Counted from the first letter of the stretch, positions 13,959 to 22,172 are shown. The stretch is DNA of 23,659 bases from JBEKZD01 sp050013395 (GCA_050013395.1 JBEKFI010000051.1:1-23659); one strand, 5' to 3'. Numbers and translations are program-made. Notes: generated by a model from the letters alone, not told the origin.

Positions 13959-14639
13959 TCAACGCCGGGATTGAGCTGCTGCAATTCCCGAGAGCGAGGT
14001 CGTTGCAGGCAGATGGCCCGCGCGCTGATATTTGGACACAGCCTGTTCGTTCTCCCAGGCAAATTTCTGCAAGAGCAGCCGCGAGACGGCGTTGAGCGTG
14101 GCGAATACGCCTTGGCCTGTGGTCGCCACGGCTACAAAGCTCGGCACACGCACCTTGCGATTGTTCAGAATGTACTCGAGGTAGTGAACGGGCGCAGGAT
14201 TGGGCACGTTGCGCTTGTTGTACTGGAGGATGTACGGAATGTTATCCAAGGTCTGGCCTTGGCGGCCGATGTTGTCTTGGAGATTCTTAAAGCTCTCGAT
14301 GTTTTCCTCCATTTTCTCCCACTGCGAATCCGCGACAAAGACGATGCCGTCCACACTGCGCAACACAAGCTGGCGCGTGGCATTGTAGATGACTTGGCCC
14401 GGCACAGTGTAGAGCTGGAACTTCGTCCTGAATCCTTTAATGATAACAGCATTGAGCGGCAGGAAATCGAAAAACAGCGTGCGATCCGCGGCGGTGGCCA
14501 GAGAGACCAGTTCACCCTTGTTGGCATCGTTTACCTGGCCGTGAATATAGGCCAAGTTCGTTGTCTTGCCACAGAGGGCTGGTCCGTAATAGACGACTTT
14601 GAATTGTACTTCCTTGTTCGCGTAATTGATGATTGCCAT
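13959..14639 (-). CDS. MglA-type small GTPase
   Basis: 226 residues. G1 loop GPALCGKTTN (19-28) is the MglA-style P-loop; switch I region ADRTLFFDFLPL; G3 TVPGQ (78-82). The G4 motif reads NKRN (141-144) where NKxD is usual, so guanine specificity may be altered. MglA switches polarity of pili and gliding machinery between GTP and GDP states together with roadblock partners, and the neighbours here supply two. GAGGAGA upstream of the ATG is the ribosome binding site. About 25 C-terminal residues (GHLPATTSLSGIAAAQSR) extend beyond the usual MglA end and look disordered. Confidence 0.9.
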   Translation of the reverse strand: MAIINYANKEVQFKVVYYGPALCGKTTNLAYIHGQVNDANKGELVSLATAADRTLFFDFLPLNAVIIKGFRTKFQLYTVPGQVIYNATRQLVLRSVDGIVFVADSQWEKMEENIESFKNLQDNIGRQGQTLDNIPYILQYNKRNVPNPAPVHYLEYILNNRKVRVPSFVAVATTGQGVFATLNAVSRLLLQKFAWENEQAVSKYQRAGHLPATTSLSGIAAAQSRR

Positions 14640-14654
14640 GGTACTTCTGTCTCC

Positions 14655-16607
14655 TCACACAACCGCCCGTTGACGACACAGGTGGGCGATTTCCTGGCTG
14701 ATTCGTTCGCATCGACGCAGCAGCGCTTTACTGAAGTGGCGGGTGTCATGGATCACAATCAGGTACACGTCGCCCGCGCGAAAGATGCTCAAAGGTTGCT
14801 GATCGGTGAAAATCGTGAACCGGCGAATCTGGCCGACTCGGAGTTCACGCATGTAGTGGCCGACTTTCTTGAACAACTGCGGCGCGAAAACACTGACGGC
14901 ACTCCGATCGAGGTGCGGCGGGAGTTCGCCGGTCAGGAACAGACCGTCAGACATCGCCAGCATGCAGCCGTCAACTCCCGGCAACGCGCTGGTGAGTCGA
15001 ACAATCTCCTGCAGTGACAGTTCGCGGTCGTGTTCGACTCCCAGCAGTCGGTTCAGCGCGCGCGGCTCGATACCGGCGAGAGCACGGAACGTCTTGCGGC
15101 CGATGCCGGGAATTTCTCGCAGTTCCTCAATGGATGTGAATTGGCCTCGCGCATCGCGAAACTCGATGATCCGCTTGGCGAGCGCAGGGCCGACGCCTTG
15201 GATTGTCTGCAGGTCTTCGACGGTGCAGCGGTTCAAATCGATGAGGAATTTGTTCTCAATGATGCCGCCAAGCTCTGCGACGGTTTCAGGCAGGGACTCA
15301 GCAGGAGCACAGGGAACGGCAGTCGCTTCTGTCTGTTTGGCGATTGGCTCGATGGACGGTGCTTGGTTCGTATTTGTCAGCGTCGCTTCAGCCTCTTCGA
15401 GCGATTCGATTTCCGGCAATTCGACCGCAGCGGGTTTCTCAGCGAAGATTTTAAAGGTCTCGTCGTCCAACGCAGCCGGCTCGACCGGGATCTCAGGAGG
15501 TTTGATCTCGGCGATCTGGGTCTGTCCCTGAACAATCTCGTCGCTTGGGACGAGTTCGACTGCTTCCTCACCTCTTTCCTGGAACGGCGCGGGAATTTCC
15601 ACGTCAGCCAGTTCAAACTCCTGCGGCTCTGGGTCGCGGAGTTGCGTGGTGAACAGGCGTGGCGGAAGCTGCGGGACAATCTCCTCCAACGGCAAGGGCA
15701 CAGTCTCTCCTTTGAGCGGCGGCAGCGGATTGGCCAACAACGAAGGCGGCACAAGTTCAACCGCCTTGGATAACGGCAGCTTCACCCGCGCGGTCTTCAG
15801 TTGAGGTAAGATCGGTTCGACGGGGATCGGAACGGGCAAATCAAAATCCGCTTTCCGCCAGAGATCGGCTCGCGGACACGCAAACACATAATCGGGCATC
15901 ACCACAACGAGACTCCGCAGGCTGATCATGACGTGATCGGGCACATCCGAAATCAACGACGGATGAGCAGGCTCTGGCGAAGTGATGGTCGTCTCCGCCA
16001 CGGCAAGCGGCTCTTCCGTCGGAACTGGAGTTGCGGCTGAATTCACAGTTGCCGGAATTTCCTCAGCCACCGGCTCGGCGGAATCTTGCAGAAGCGAATC
16101 ATCGAACAACTTGGGAAGCGCGTTGAACTCCGGAGTATCGATTGCGATGGCAGACTCGTGTTGGACAGACAGCGCGTCGGGCGGAATCGAGGCGATGATC
16201 TCGGCCAGCGGCAATACGATACTTTGTTGCTCGGACGCAATTTGAAGCGGCTGATGAAGCAAGTCTGCCGGAAGCAGCGGAACAAGATCGGCCAAGCTTA
16301 CGCTGATCTTGCCCGAAGCCAACTGTGGCAGGATCAAGTTCCCCGGAACGGCGATGTTCACCGAGGATAACTCAGCTTTGTCCTTTGTGCGGAACAACTG
16401 GGACGGCAATTGCGAGAGGATCGACCCGAGACACACGGGAATCGAGGGCACAACGCCGACTGCTGCGGAGTAAGAGGATGCCATTTGCTCTACCTCTGGT
16501 TGTGTTGAGGATTGCGGTTTGGTGATGGTTGCACGAGGCGGCGTGGCCAAAGTCTTGTTGGGTGCTGGGGGCTGCGTGCTGTGGGTCTTTAGAAACGGGA
16601 ATCTCAT
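14655..16607 (-). CDS. Repeat / helix-hairpin-helix / roadblock fusion protein
   Basis: 650 residues from ATG 16607 (GTG 16616 adds three). The N-terminal half has about six copies of a roughly 17-residue motif, V-x-[LV]-[PS]-L-x-x-[IL]-[VL]-x-x-[LIM]-P-x-x-[LV]-[LF]: IPVCLGSILSQLPSQLF, ISVSLADLVPLLPADLL, IVLPLAEIIASIPPDAL, VMISLRSLVVVMPDYVF, VKLPLSKAVELVPPSLL, VPLPLEEIVPQLPPRLF. An acidic, Pro-rich linker (about 325-450) follows, then a ComEA-type double helix-hairpin-helix (about 455-515, LNRCTVEDLQTIQGVGPALA, REIPGIGRKTFRALAG), and a C-terminal roadblock domain (about 530-645). I do not know a named family for the repeat. Its place directly before mglA suggests it recruits the GTPase. Confidence 0.8.
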   Translation of the reverse strand: MRFPFLKTHSTQPPAPNKTLATPPRATITKPQSSTQPEVEQMASSYSAAVGVVPSIPVCLGSILSQLPSQLFRTKDKAELSSVNIAVPGNLILPQLASGKISVSLADLVPLLPADLLHQPLQIASEQQSIVLPLAEIIASIPPDALSVQHESAIAIDTPEFNALPKLFDDSLLQDSAEPVAEEIPATVNSAATPVPTEEPLAVAETTITSPEPAHPSLISDVPDHVMISLRSLVVVMPDYVFACPRADLWRKADFDLPVPIPVEPILPQLKTARVKLPLSKAVELVPPSLLANPLPPLKGETVPLPLEEIVPQLPPRLFTTQLRDPEPQEFELADVEIPAPFQERGEEAVELVPSDEIVQGQTQIAEIKPPEIPVEPAALDDETFKIFAEKPAAVELPEIESLEEAEATLTNTNQAPSIEPIAKQTEATAVPCAPAESLPETVAELGGIIENKFLIDLNRCTVEDLQTIQGVGPALAKRIIEFRDARGQFTSIEELREIPGIGRKTFRALAGIEPRALNRLLGVEHDRELSLQEIVRLTSALPGVDGCMLAMSDGLFLTGELPPHLDRSAVSVFAPQLFKKVGHYMRELRVGQIRRFTIFTDQQPLSIFRAGDVYLIVIHDTRHFSKALLRRCERISQEIAHLCRQRAVV

Positions 16608-16712
16608 CTGTGCCACTCAATCAATAATGCGGTTGTTTTTAGCAACCACTGTGCCAGCAGAATTCAGGCGTCCAAGGCTGAGCGGAGAATCGATCCCGGA
16701 GGAGAAGAATCT

Positions 16713-16742
16713 CAACTTTGCGACCTGTCAGGAGCAAAGTTG
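16713..16742 (-). promoter_or_regulatory. Intercistronic hairpin between the ATPase and HhH-roadblock genes
   Basis: caactttgc (16713-16721) pairs perfectly with gcaaagttg (16734-16742) around a 12-base loop, just after the ATPase stop in the 132-bp gap. No T-run follows on the minus strand, so processing or mRNA stabilisation is more likely than termination. Confidence 0.4.
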
Positions 16743-16748
16743 GTTGGG

Positions 16749-18461
16749 TTAACCGTTGCTTCCGGACACGCGCAGCACTTCATCAAGCGAGGTTAAACCG
16801 GCTTTGGCTTTGTTCAGACCAGCCAGCGTCAGGGTTTTCATGCCTTCACGCAACGCCAGGTCTCTGATGGTTTTCGCACCTGAACTGTGCAAGATTTCCT
16901 CTCGCAATGCTTCGGTAATCGCCAGCACTTCCAGAATCGGCATTCGACCGAGAAAACCAGTCTCCTTGCAGCGGGAGCAACCGCGGCTGCGATAAAACGT
17001 GTTGGTAGCAATATCCTCTGCGCTGATTCTCAGACGTTTGATCACATCCGGGGGAACTTGAAAGGCCTCCTTGCAGTGCGGGCAGATTTTGCGCAGCAGC
17101 CGCTGCGCGCAAACCATCAACAACGAGGAACTGACCAGGAACGGCTCGATCCCCATGTCGATCAGGCGCGTGATCGCTCCCGGCGCGTCGTTCGTGTGCA
17201 ATGTCGAAAGCACCAAGTGACCCGTCAAGGCGGCCTTCACCGCAATGTCGGCAGTTTCAGAGTCGCGGATTTCGCCGACCATCACGATGTCCGGGTCTTG
17301 ACGCAGAATTGAGCGCAAGCCGTTCGCAAACGTCATTCCGATCTCGGGTTTCACCTGCACTTGATTGACGCCCAGCAACTGGTATTCGACGGGATCTTCC
17401 ACGGTGACGATGTTGACGTCCGGCGTGTTCAACTGCGTGAGCACGGCGTAAAGCGTCGAGGTTTTGCCTGAGCCCGTCGGACCGGTCATCAACATCATGC
17501 CATGCGGTGCATCGATGGCGCGTTTGAACTTCTCCAAGTCTTCCGCATCCAGCCCCAAGTTTTCCAGATTCAGGTTGAGCGCGCCCTTGTCGAGCACGCG
17601 CATGACGATTTTTTCGCCATGGATCGTCGGCAACACCGAAACGCGCAAGTCGACTTCGCATCCCGCCAGCTTGATGCGAAACCGTCCGTCTTGCGGCAAC
17701 CGTCGCTCGGCGATGTCGAGGTTGGCCATGATCTTGATCCGCGACGCGATGGCCGACTGCAATGATTTGGGTGGCGCCGTGGAGTCGTAGAGGACGCCGT
17801 CGATGCGGTAGCGCAGCCGCAACTGCTTTTCAAACGGCTCAATGTGAATGTCGCTCGCACGATCCTTGATGGCTTGGACAAGCATCAGGTTGGCAAGCTT
17901 GATGACCGGACCCTCTTCGCTGCTTTCGACGAGCCGATCGAGGTTGATCTCCTCCTGCCCCTCTTTTGCCAACTCGACGTTGCTGACATCGACGTCCTTC
18001 AAAATCTCGTCGATGCCCCCGCTGACCTGCGTTTGCGCGTTGTTCAGGAAATCCGTGACCGCTTTTTCAGTGCTGATCAGCGGGACAATTTCCATGTTGG
18101 GCCGGACGCGTCGCAGATCGTCCAGCGCCAACACGTTCAGTGGATCGGCCATGGCGACGTAAAGCTTTTTGCCGAGACGGGTGACGGCGGCCATCTTGTA
18201 GCTCAGCGCCATGTCCTTCGGGATCAGGTCGATCACATCCTGCGGGACGCGCATCTTGGCGAGCGTCACCGGCGGCGTACCCAGACAGCGCGCCATGCTG
18301 ACCATCATGTCCTGGTCGGTGACAAACTGGCGATCCAGAAGAAGCTTCAGCAAGCGGCCGCCTTGCTTTTTCTGCGACTCAAGGACTTCGTTCAGTTGCT
18401 TCTTGGTCAGCAACCCATCCGCAATCAACCCATCCGCAATCCGTTCGCCGAATGATTTCAT
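16749..18461 (-). CDS. PilB/GspE-family assembly ATPase
   Basis: 570 residues from ATG 18461, which overlaps the upstream gene's TGA (ATGA); the frame is open further up but that part is only antisense composition. N-terminal MshEN/T2SSE_N region (1-145), then the ATPase core: RASDIHIEP (201-209), Walker A GPTGSGKTS (327-335), Walker B DIVMVGEIRD (391-400), His box HLVLSTLHTND (415-425), and a zinc-binding C460/C463...C495/C498. These are full PilB/GspE hallmarks: a hexameric motor that drives pilus extension or type II secretion. The rest of the machinery (inner-membrane platform, pilins, secretin) is not in the window. Its neighbours suggest control by the MglA/roadblock switch. Confidence 0.93.
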   Translation of the reverse strand: MKSFGERIADGLIADGLLTKKQLNEVLESQKKQGGRLLKLLLDRQFVTDQDMMVSMARCLGTPPVTLAKMRVPQDVIDLIPKDMALSYKMAAVTRLGKKLYVAMADPLNVLALDDLRRVRPNMEIVPLISTEKAVTDFLNNAQTQVSGGIDEILKDVDVSNVELAKEGQEEINLDRLVESSEEGPVIKLANLMLVQAIKDRASDIHIEPFEKQLRLRYRIDGVLYDSTAPPKSLQSAIASRIKIMANLDIAERRLPQDGRFRIKLAGCEVDLRVSVLPTIHGEKIVMRVLDKGALNLNLENLGLDAEDLEKFKRAIDAPHGMMLMTGPTGSGKTSTLYAVLTQLNTPDVNIVTVEDPVEYQLLGVNQVQVKPEIGMTFANGLRSILRQDPDIVMVGEIRDSETADIAVKAALTGHLVLSTLHTNDAPGAITRLIDMGIEPFLVSSSLLMVCAQRLLRKICPHCKEAFQVPPDVIKRLRISAEDIATNTFYRSRGCSRCKETGFLGRMPILEVLAITEALREEILHSSGAKTIRDLALREGMKTLTLAGLNKAKAGLTSLDEVLRVSGSNG

Positions 18462-19360
18462 GATTTCACTTGCTGGGTGCGCGTGTCGCCGAATCCGAGC
18501 GCTCGCTGCATCGCGTTGGCAATCTCCATCGGTGAGGTGACGTACCAGAAGATGTTGTAATCGAGCATCGCCGCGACTTGTTGCCGGGCTTTCTGGTCGA
18601 ACGGATTGGCCGTCGCGATCAAAACCGAGCGGCTGATCAAATCGAAAGGAATCAGGCAGAGTTTCCAGCACACCTCCTGCGGGAGCAAGCACGCGATGTC
18701 GCGGTCCACATCGTAGATCGACAGGGGCAGATACGGCAGACCCGATCTGTCGCAAAGCGTCATGAGAATGTCATCCATCTTGGCGATCTGCTCGTTGACC
18801 AGCAACTGACAGAGCGACAGCGGTTGACTTTTATTCGTCGTGTTGGTGCGCATCGCCTGCAACTTTCGCAGAAGCGGCTCGGCGGCCTGCGGAGTGATGA
18901 GTTTCTCGGCGATGAGCACATTGGCCAGAGCCTGATCGCCATCAACGGCTGTGGCGTGAATATCCGCAGAAGTAGGCGCCCCCGCTGGCACACCAGCAGG
19001 TGGTGTTGGCTTGGAGTCCTCAGCCAACGAGGGCACCGCAGATGGATGGGGAACACTGATCTTGGAAGTCTTCGCCTCCAACTCCGCCAGCGCGGCAATC
19101 GCATTTGCGTCGTCGGGGTATTCTTGGAGAATGCCTTCGTACTCCAAGATGGCCTGTGAAATCTGTCCCAAAGTTACGTAGACGCTGGCCAGTGTCTTGG
19201 AGATGCGCAGACTGTCCGTTTGTCGCCCAAGTTTGTTGTACGCCTCCTTGAGAATCTCGAGCGACTGGTAATCTTCAGGCTGGGATTCGGTGATCGCCTC
19301 GAACATTTCAACCGTTCGAAGCAACTGTTGGGTTTCTTCTTCGGAAATAGTGCTGGCCAT
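18458..19360 (-). CDS. TPR protein with MshEN (GspE N-terminal) domain
   Basis: 300 residues from ATG 19360 (GTG 19372 adds four; both have only weak ribosome binding sites). N-terminal TPR repeats over about residues 15-100 (SLEILKEAYNKLGRQTDSLR, SQAILEYEGILQEYPDDANA), a Pro-rich linker, and an MshEN-like domain over about 135-290 (ALANVLIAEKLITPQAAEPL, LLPQEVCWKLCLIPFDLISR, VLIATANPFDQKA), the cyclic-di-GMP-binding or regulatory domain found at the front of GspE ATPases. It lacks an ATPase core. Being translationally coupled to PilB/GspE, it is probably a stand-alone regulator or adaptor for that motor. Whether it binds cyclic-di-GMP is not known. Confidence 0.85.
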   Translation of the reverse strand: MASTISEEETQQLLRTVEMFEAITESQPEDYQSLEILKEAYNKLGRQTDSLRISKTLASVYVTLGQISQAILEYEGILQEYPDDANAIAALAELEAKTSKISVPHPSAVPSLAEDSKPTPPAGVPAGAPTSADIHATAVDGDQALANVLIAEKLITPQAAEPLLRKLQAMRTNTTNKSQPLSLCQLLVNEQIAKMDDILMTLCDRSGLPYLPLSIYDVDRDIACLLPQEVCWKLCLIPFDLISRSVLIATANPFDQKARQQVAAMLDYNIFWYVTSPMEIANAMQRALGFGDTRTQQVKS

Positions 19361-19448
19361 AATCTTGGGCACTCCAAGCTCGCCATCACTGTGAAAGCAG
19401 GGGATATGCCACGGCAGGAAGGATTGACGCGTCAGAACGGCCCACGCA

Positions 19449-19482
19449 AATTGGCTGCCCGGCTTGGACTCGAATCAGGAAA
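19449..19482 (-). repeat. Decayed copy of the tRNA-Gln 3' end
   Basis: 34 bp match 20203-20236 at 32 positions, covering the CCA end, acceptor strand, T arm and a few bases more, in the same orientation as the intact tRNA-Gln. The two differences are both C to T on the plus strand. The T stem no longer pairs well, and the 5' half of a tRNA is absent. Confidence 0.75.
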
Positions 19483-19696
19483 ATCCGAAGTGCGATTGTT
19501 TCGCGCTGATCCGACGGCTTGGGAGGCCAATAAACACAAGACTTTGGTGGCGAGCGAGAGATTTTTAACGGGTGAGAATTTTCTGACCTTGTCCGTTCTT
19601 TTCCGGCCAGGTAAGCAAGACTCAGTAATAACTTTCCGGCAATGAAGTCGAACACTTACGGTGCGAGTCCGATCTTGCGAGCAACTCACGGTCAGT

Positions 19697-19719
19697 CTCT
19701 ACAGTGGCCGGCGTTGCGC
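19697..19719 (+). repeat. 23-bp repeat, first copy
   Basis: ctctacagtggccggcgttg+cgc, 22 of 23 positions shared with 20050-20072. Confidence 0.6.
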
Positions 19720-19834
19720 TCAGGATGCCCGCCTGCGTGTTGCCTGTCCACAGCCCCTCCTCGCATTTCTGGCCAAGCTATTCTGACGCTTTCCACGATG
19801 GACGCTGACCCGGATTCCAGTTAGCGTAAAAGGC

Positions 19835-19908
19835 GGAGCGGCAGTGTGGTTGATCCCTGGGGCGCTAACCCAACTGAAAGCACCCCTCTTCCATTGCACT
19901 ACCGCTCC
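19835..19908. repeat. 74-bp imperfect palindrome
   Basis: ggagcgg (19835-19841) pairs perfectly with ccgctcc (19902-19908), and the stem extends to about 12 bp with one mismatch. It lacks a T loop and anticodon, so it is not a tRNA; it may be a small MITE-like repeat. Confidence 0.5.
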
Positions 19909-20049
19909 CCTCTTGTTCGATGCGCCTGTGAACAAAACGTTTCAAGCAGCGACCCCAATCTCATTGTCCGTTATACTGGTCTGCTTTGGTCGTGGTGCTC
20001 CGATCTCGATGCGGCGCGATCTCGCAATGCGTCTCAACGTAGGTTCGAC

Positions 20050-20072
20050 CTCTACAGTGGCCGGCATTGCGC
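20050..20072 (+). repeat. 23-bp repeat, second copy
   Basis: Matches 19697-19719 except one base (a for g). It is followed at once by gtagag, making a local ctctac...gtagag palindrome. Confidence 0.6.
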
Positions 20073-20205
20073 GTAGAGTGGTCGCCGGCGCATCAAGGGG
20101 CGCATGGCCGGGGAAGGGGGGGGTGATTCGCGTTGCGCTAGTCGCCCGCCTCTACGGTCTGACCGGCGACTAATTGCCAAGTCGCTGATAAGCAGGCTAA
20201 AGAAT

Positions 20206-20280
20206 TGGCTGCCCGGCCTGGACTCGAACCAGGAAATACGGCTCCAAAGGCCGCTGTGTTACCAATTACACTACCGGGCA
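20206..20280 (-). tRNA. tRNA-Gln (TTG), CCA encoded
   Basis: 75 nt on the minus strand. Acceptor tgcccgg/ccgggca, D arm with gtgtaattggtaacac, anticodon stem gcggc/gccgt (wobble closing) with loop ctttgga (anticodon TTG), T arm cctgg-ttcgagt-ccagg, discriminator G, then CCA. A truncated relative of its 3' end lies at 19449-19482. Confidence 0.95.
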
Positions 20281-20329
20281 ACCGTCAAGTGCCTGAGTAC
20301 CCAAGTGCTGAAGTTAGCAGGTGCCTCAC

Positions 20330-21214
20330 TCAGACACTCATGCACTTCGTCACTTGCGTCCACATGCTCGGCCCAAATTCTTCTCGAATCTGCTTGGCGC
20401 TGTCTTCCGCTGCCTTGGCACCCGCCAACAAGCCGAACACTGTCGCGCCGCTGCCGCTCATCAATGCGCCCGTCGCGCCGCCCGCTCGCATTGCGTCTTT
20501 GAGCAACCGCAGGACGGGAAATTTCTTGATCGACGGCGCCTCCAGCGAGTTGAACAGACACCGGCTGACGCCCAGCAAATCGTTCTCTGCCAGCGCGCGC
20601 AGCAGGAGACTAACTTCGGGTGGTTTGGCTGTCAACCCCGCCGCTGCCTTCGCCCAGCTTTCGTACGCCCATTTCGTCGAGATGCCGAACCCGGGATTGA
20701 CCAGTAGAATCGCTGCGGACAGTTTGCACGCGATCGGTTCGACTTGCTCGCCGCGACCCCGACACAGCGCCGCGCCGCCCGCGAGAAAGAAATTGATATC
20801 CGAGCCGATCCTCGCGGCGAGTTCGCCGAGCACGTCAGGCGGTGCGTCCACTTGCCAAAGCTGACTGAGTCCCTTGAGCACCGCGGCCGCGTTGCTGCTG
20901 CCGCCGCCGAGACCTGCCGCCAGCGGTGTGCGCTTCTGAAGAAGGATTCTCACGCCTTGTTCGACGCGGCATTTCGTCGCCAGCAATTTCGCGGCGCGCA
21001 AGGCCAGGTTTGTGTCGTCAGTCGGCAAACGCGGGTCGTCGCATTCCAGCGTCACGTTCTTTTCCGCCAACTGCAGCGTGATCTGATCGCCGAAATCGAG
21101 TGGAAGCATCACCGTCTCGAGATCATGATAGCCGTCGGCGCGCCTGCCCAGGATGCGCAGGTACAGATTGATCTTGGCAGGCGAAAACATCGTCAGTTGC
21201 GCTTGAGTTGACAC
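20330..21214 (-). CDS. ispE: 4-diphosphocytidyl-2-C-methyl-D-erythritol kinase
   Basis: 294 residues. GTG 21214 is chosen since AGGG lies 8 bases upstream and the family N-terminus (FSPAKINLYLRILGRRADGY) begins soon after; the frame is open a further 12 codons but has no ribosome binding site. It is a GHMP kinase: the ATP loop PLAAGLGGGSSNAAA and the C-terminal GALMSGSGATVFGL are intact. It phosphorylates CDP-ME in the MEP (non-mevalonate) isoprenoid pathway. It is divergent from pyrF with 26 bp between start codons, so promoters must overlap. Confidence 0.93.
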   Translation of the reverse strand: MSTQAQLTMFSPAKINLYLRILGRRADGYHDLETVMLPLDFGDQITLQLAEKNVTLECDDPRLPTDDTNLALRAAKLLATKCRVEQGVRILLQKRTPLAAGLGGGSSNAAAVLKGLSQLWQVDAPPDVLGELAARIGSDINFFLAGGAALCRGRGEQVEPIACKLSAAILLVNPGFGISTKWAYESWAKAAAGLTAKPPEVSLLLRALAENDLLGVSRCLFNSLEAPSIKKFPVLRLLKDAMRAGGATGALMSGSGATVFGLLAGAKAAEDSAKQIREEFGPSMWTQVTKCMSV

Positions 21215-21240
21215 GGCGTTTTCCCTAGCATGCGCCTCGC

Positions 21241-21903
21241 ATGAAATCAAAGCTTATCGTGGCGCTGGACGTCGACAGCTATGAAAAGGCGACAGCGCTG
21301 GTCAAGGAGCTGCGCGAGGTTGTTGAGATCTTCAAGGTCGGGAGTCAACTCTTCACGCGCGTCGGACCGAAAATCGTCGAGTTCATCAGCGAGCAAAACA
21401 AGAAATGCTTTCTCGATCTGAAATTCCACGACATCCCCCACACCGTCGCCAAAGCCGTCGAGTCGGCGGCGACGCTGCGCGTGTTCATGCTGACGGTGCA
21501 TGCCAGCGGCGGTGCGGAGATGCTGAAAGCCGCGGCACAAATGATTCCCGGCCGCCCCGTGATACTCGGTGTGACCGTATTGACCAGCGTCGGCGGCAAC
21601 GTCCAGGCGGAAGTCCTGCGGTTGGCCAAGCTGGCGCAGCAATGCGGGTTGAACGGTGTGGTGGCATCGCCTCATGAAATCATGCCGCTCCGCCGGACAC
21701 TTGGAGAACGGTTTCTGATCGTGACTCCAGGGATTCGGCCTGCTTGGGCCGAAGCCGGTGACCAAAAACGCGTGATGACGCCTGCCGAGGCCGTCGCCGC
21801 TGGCGCCAGTTACATCGTGGTCGGCCGCCCGATCATCGCTGCAGAAAAACCAACTGCCGCCGCACTGCGGGTCACGACGGAAATGGCTGAAGCGGCGCGG
21901 TAG
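21241..21903 (+). CDS. pyrF: Orotidine 5'-phosphate decarboxylase
   Basis: 220 residues. It removes CO2 from OMP to give UMP, the last step of pyrimidine synthesis. The active-site motif FLDLKFHDIPHTV holds the Asp-Lys-Asp network, with the first strand IVALDV, substrate loop VTPGIRP and the C-terminal phosphate-binding YIVVGRPI. This is the bacterial group I type, of usual length. It overlaps no neighbour and ends 14 bp before the stop of a convergent small gene. Confidence 0.95.
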   Translation: MKSKLIVALDVDSYEKATALVKELREVVEIFKVGSQLFTRVGPKIVEFISEQNKKCFLDLKFHDIPHTVAKAVESAATLRVFMLTVHASGGAEMLKAAAQMIPGRPVILGVTVLTSVGGNVQAEVLRLAKLAQQCGLNGVVASPHEIMPLRRTLGERFLIVTPGIRPAWAEAGDQKRVMTPAEAVAAGASYIVVGRPIIAAEKPTAAALRVTTEMAEAAR

Positions 21904-21917
21904 CCGATTGCGCGGCG

Positions 21918-22142
21918 TCAGCTTGAGCGGCGCTTGAGGATGAGAATGCTTTCCTTTAAGTCGCCGAGTTGCTTCAAGATGTCCTGCTGATTTTTCAGGA
22001 TCTGATCGTTCTGTTCGAGCAGCCTGTCGATGCGCGGGTCGGGTGGGGCAGGCTTTGGTTGCGCCGGCGCTTGGGCGATGGCGAACGCTCCCGCCACCAG
22101 CAGGGCGGCGACTGCAACCGTCACGAATAATTTGGCCTTCAT
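21918..22142 (-). CDS. Small exported coiled-coil protein
   Basis: 74 residues. A signal peptide (MKAKLFVTVAVAALLVAGAF...AIAQ) is followed by a Pro/Ala-rich stretch and a helical coil (IDRLLEQNDQILKNQQDILK, then QLGDLKESILILKRRSS) with heptad-like spacing of hydrophobic residues. GGAGG lies 11 bases before the ATG. No family is recognised. Periplasmic or membrane-surface location is likely, perhaps as a multimer. Confidence 0.7.
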   Translation of the reverse strand: MKAKLFVTVAVAALLVAGAFAIAQAPAQPKPAPPDPRIDRLLEQNDQILKNQQDILKQLGDLKESILILKRRSS

Positions 22143-22172
22143 TGTTAAAACATCCTCCGATTCGGTTTTGTT

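Larger units (their letters stand above)
19483..20202. other. Non-coding remnant between tRNA-Gln and its displaced 3' copy
   Basis: No credible gene is found. The stretch holds two copies of a 23-bp repeat, a 74-bp palindrome, and several CG-rich imperfect repeats near 20050-20170. It probably represents the eroded interior of an integrated element. It lies upstream of the pilus-ATPase run, whose promoter must lie within or near it; I see no convincing -35/-10 pair for that strand. Confidence 0.5.

Noticed and set aside
18462..18755. N-terminal extension of the pilus ATPase
   Set aside because: The extra 98 residues overlap the upstream TPR-MshEN gene, are Arg/Pro-rich with no family match, and the ATG at 18461 starts precisely where PilB/GspE proteins begin.
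19835..19908. A tRNA in the 74-bp palindrome
   Set aside because: The 7-bp acceptor-like stem is tempting, but there is no TTCGA T loop, no D loop and no anticodon arm; the pairing continues past 7 bp as a simple hairpin.
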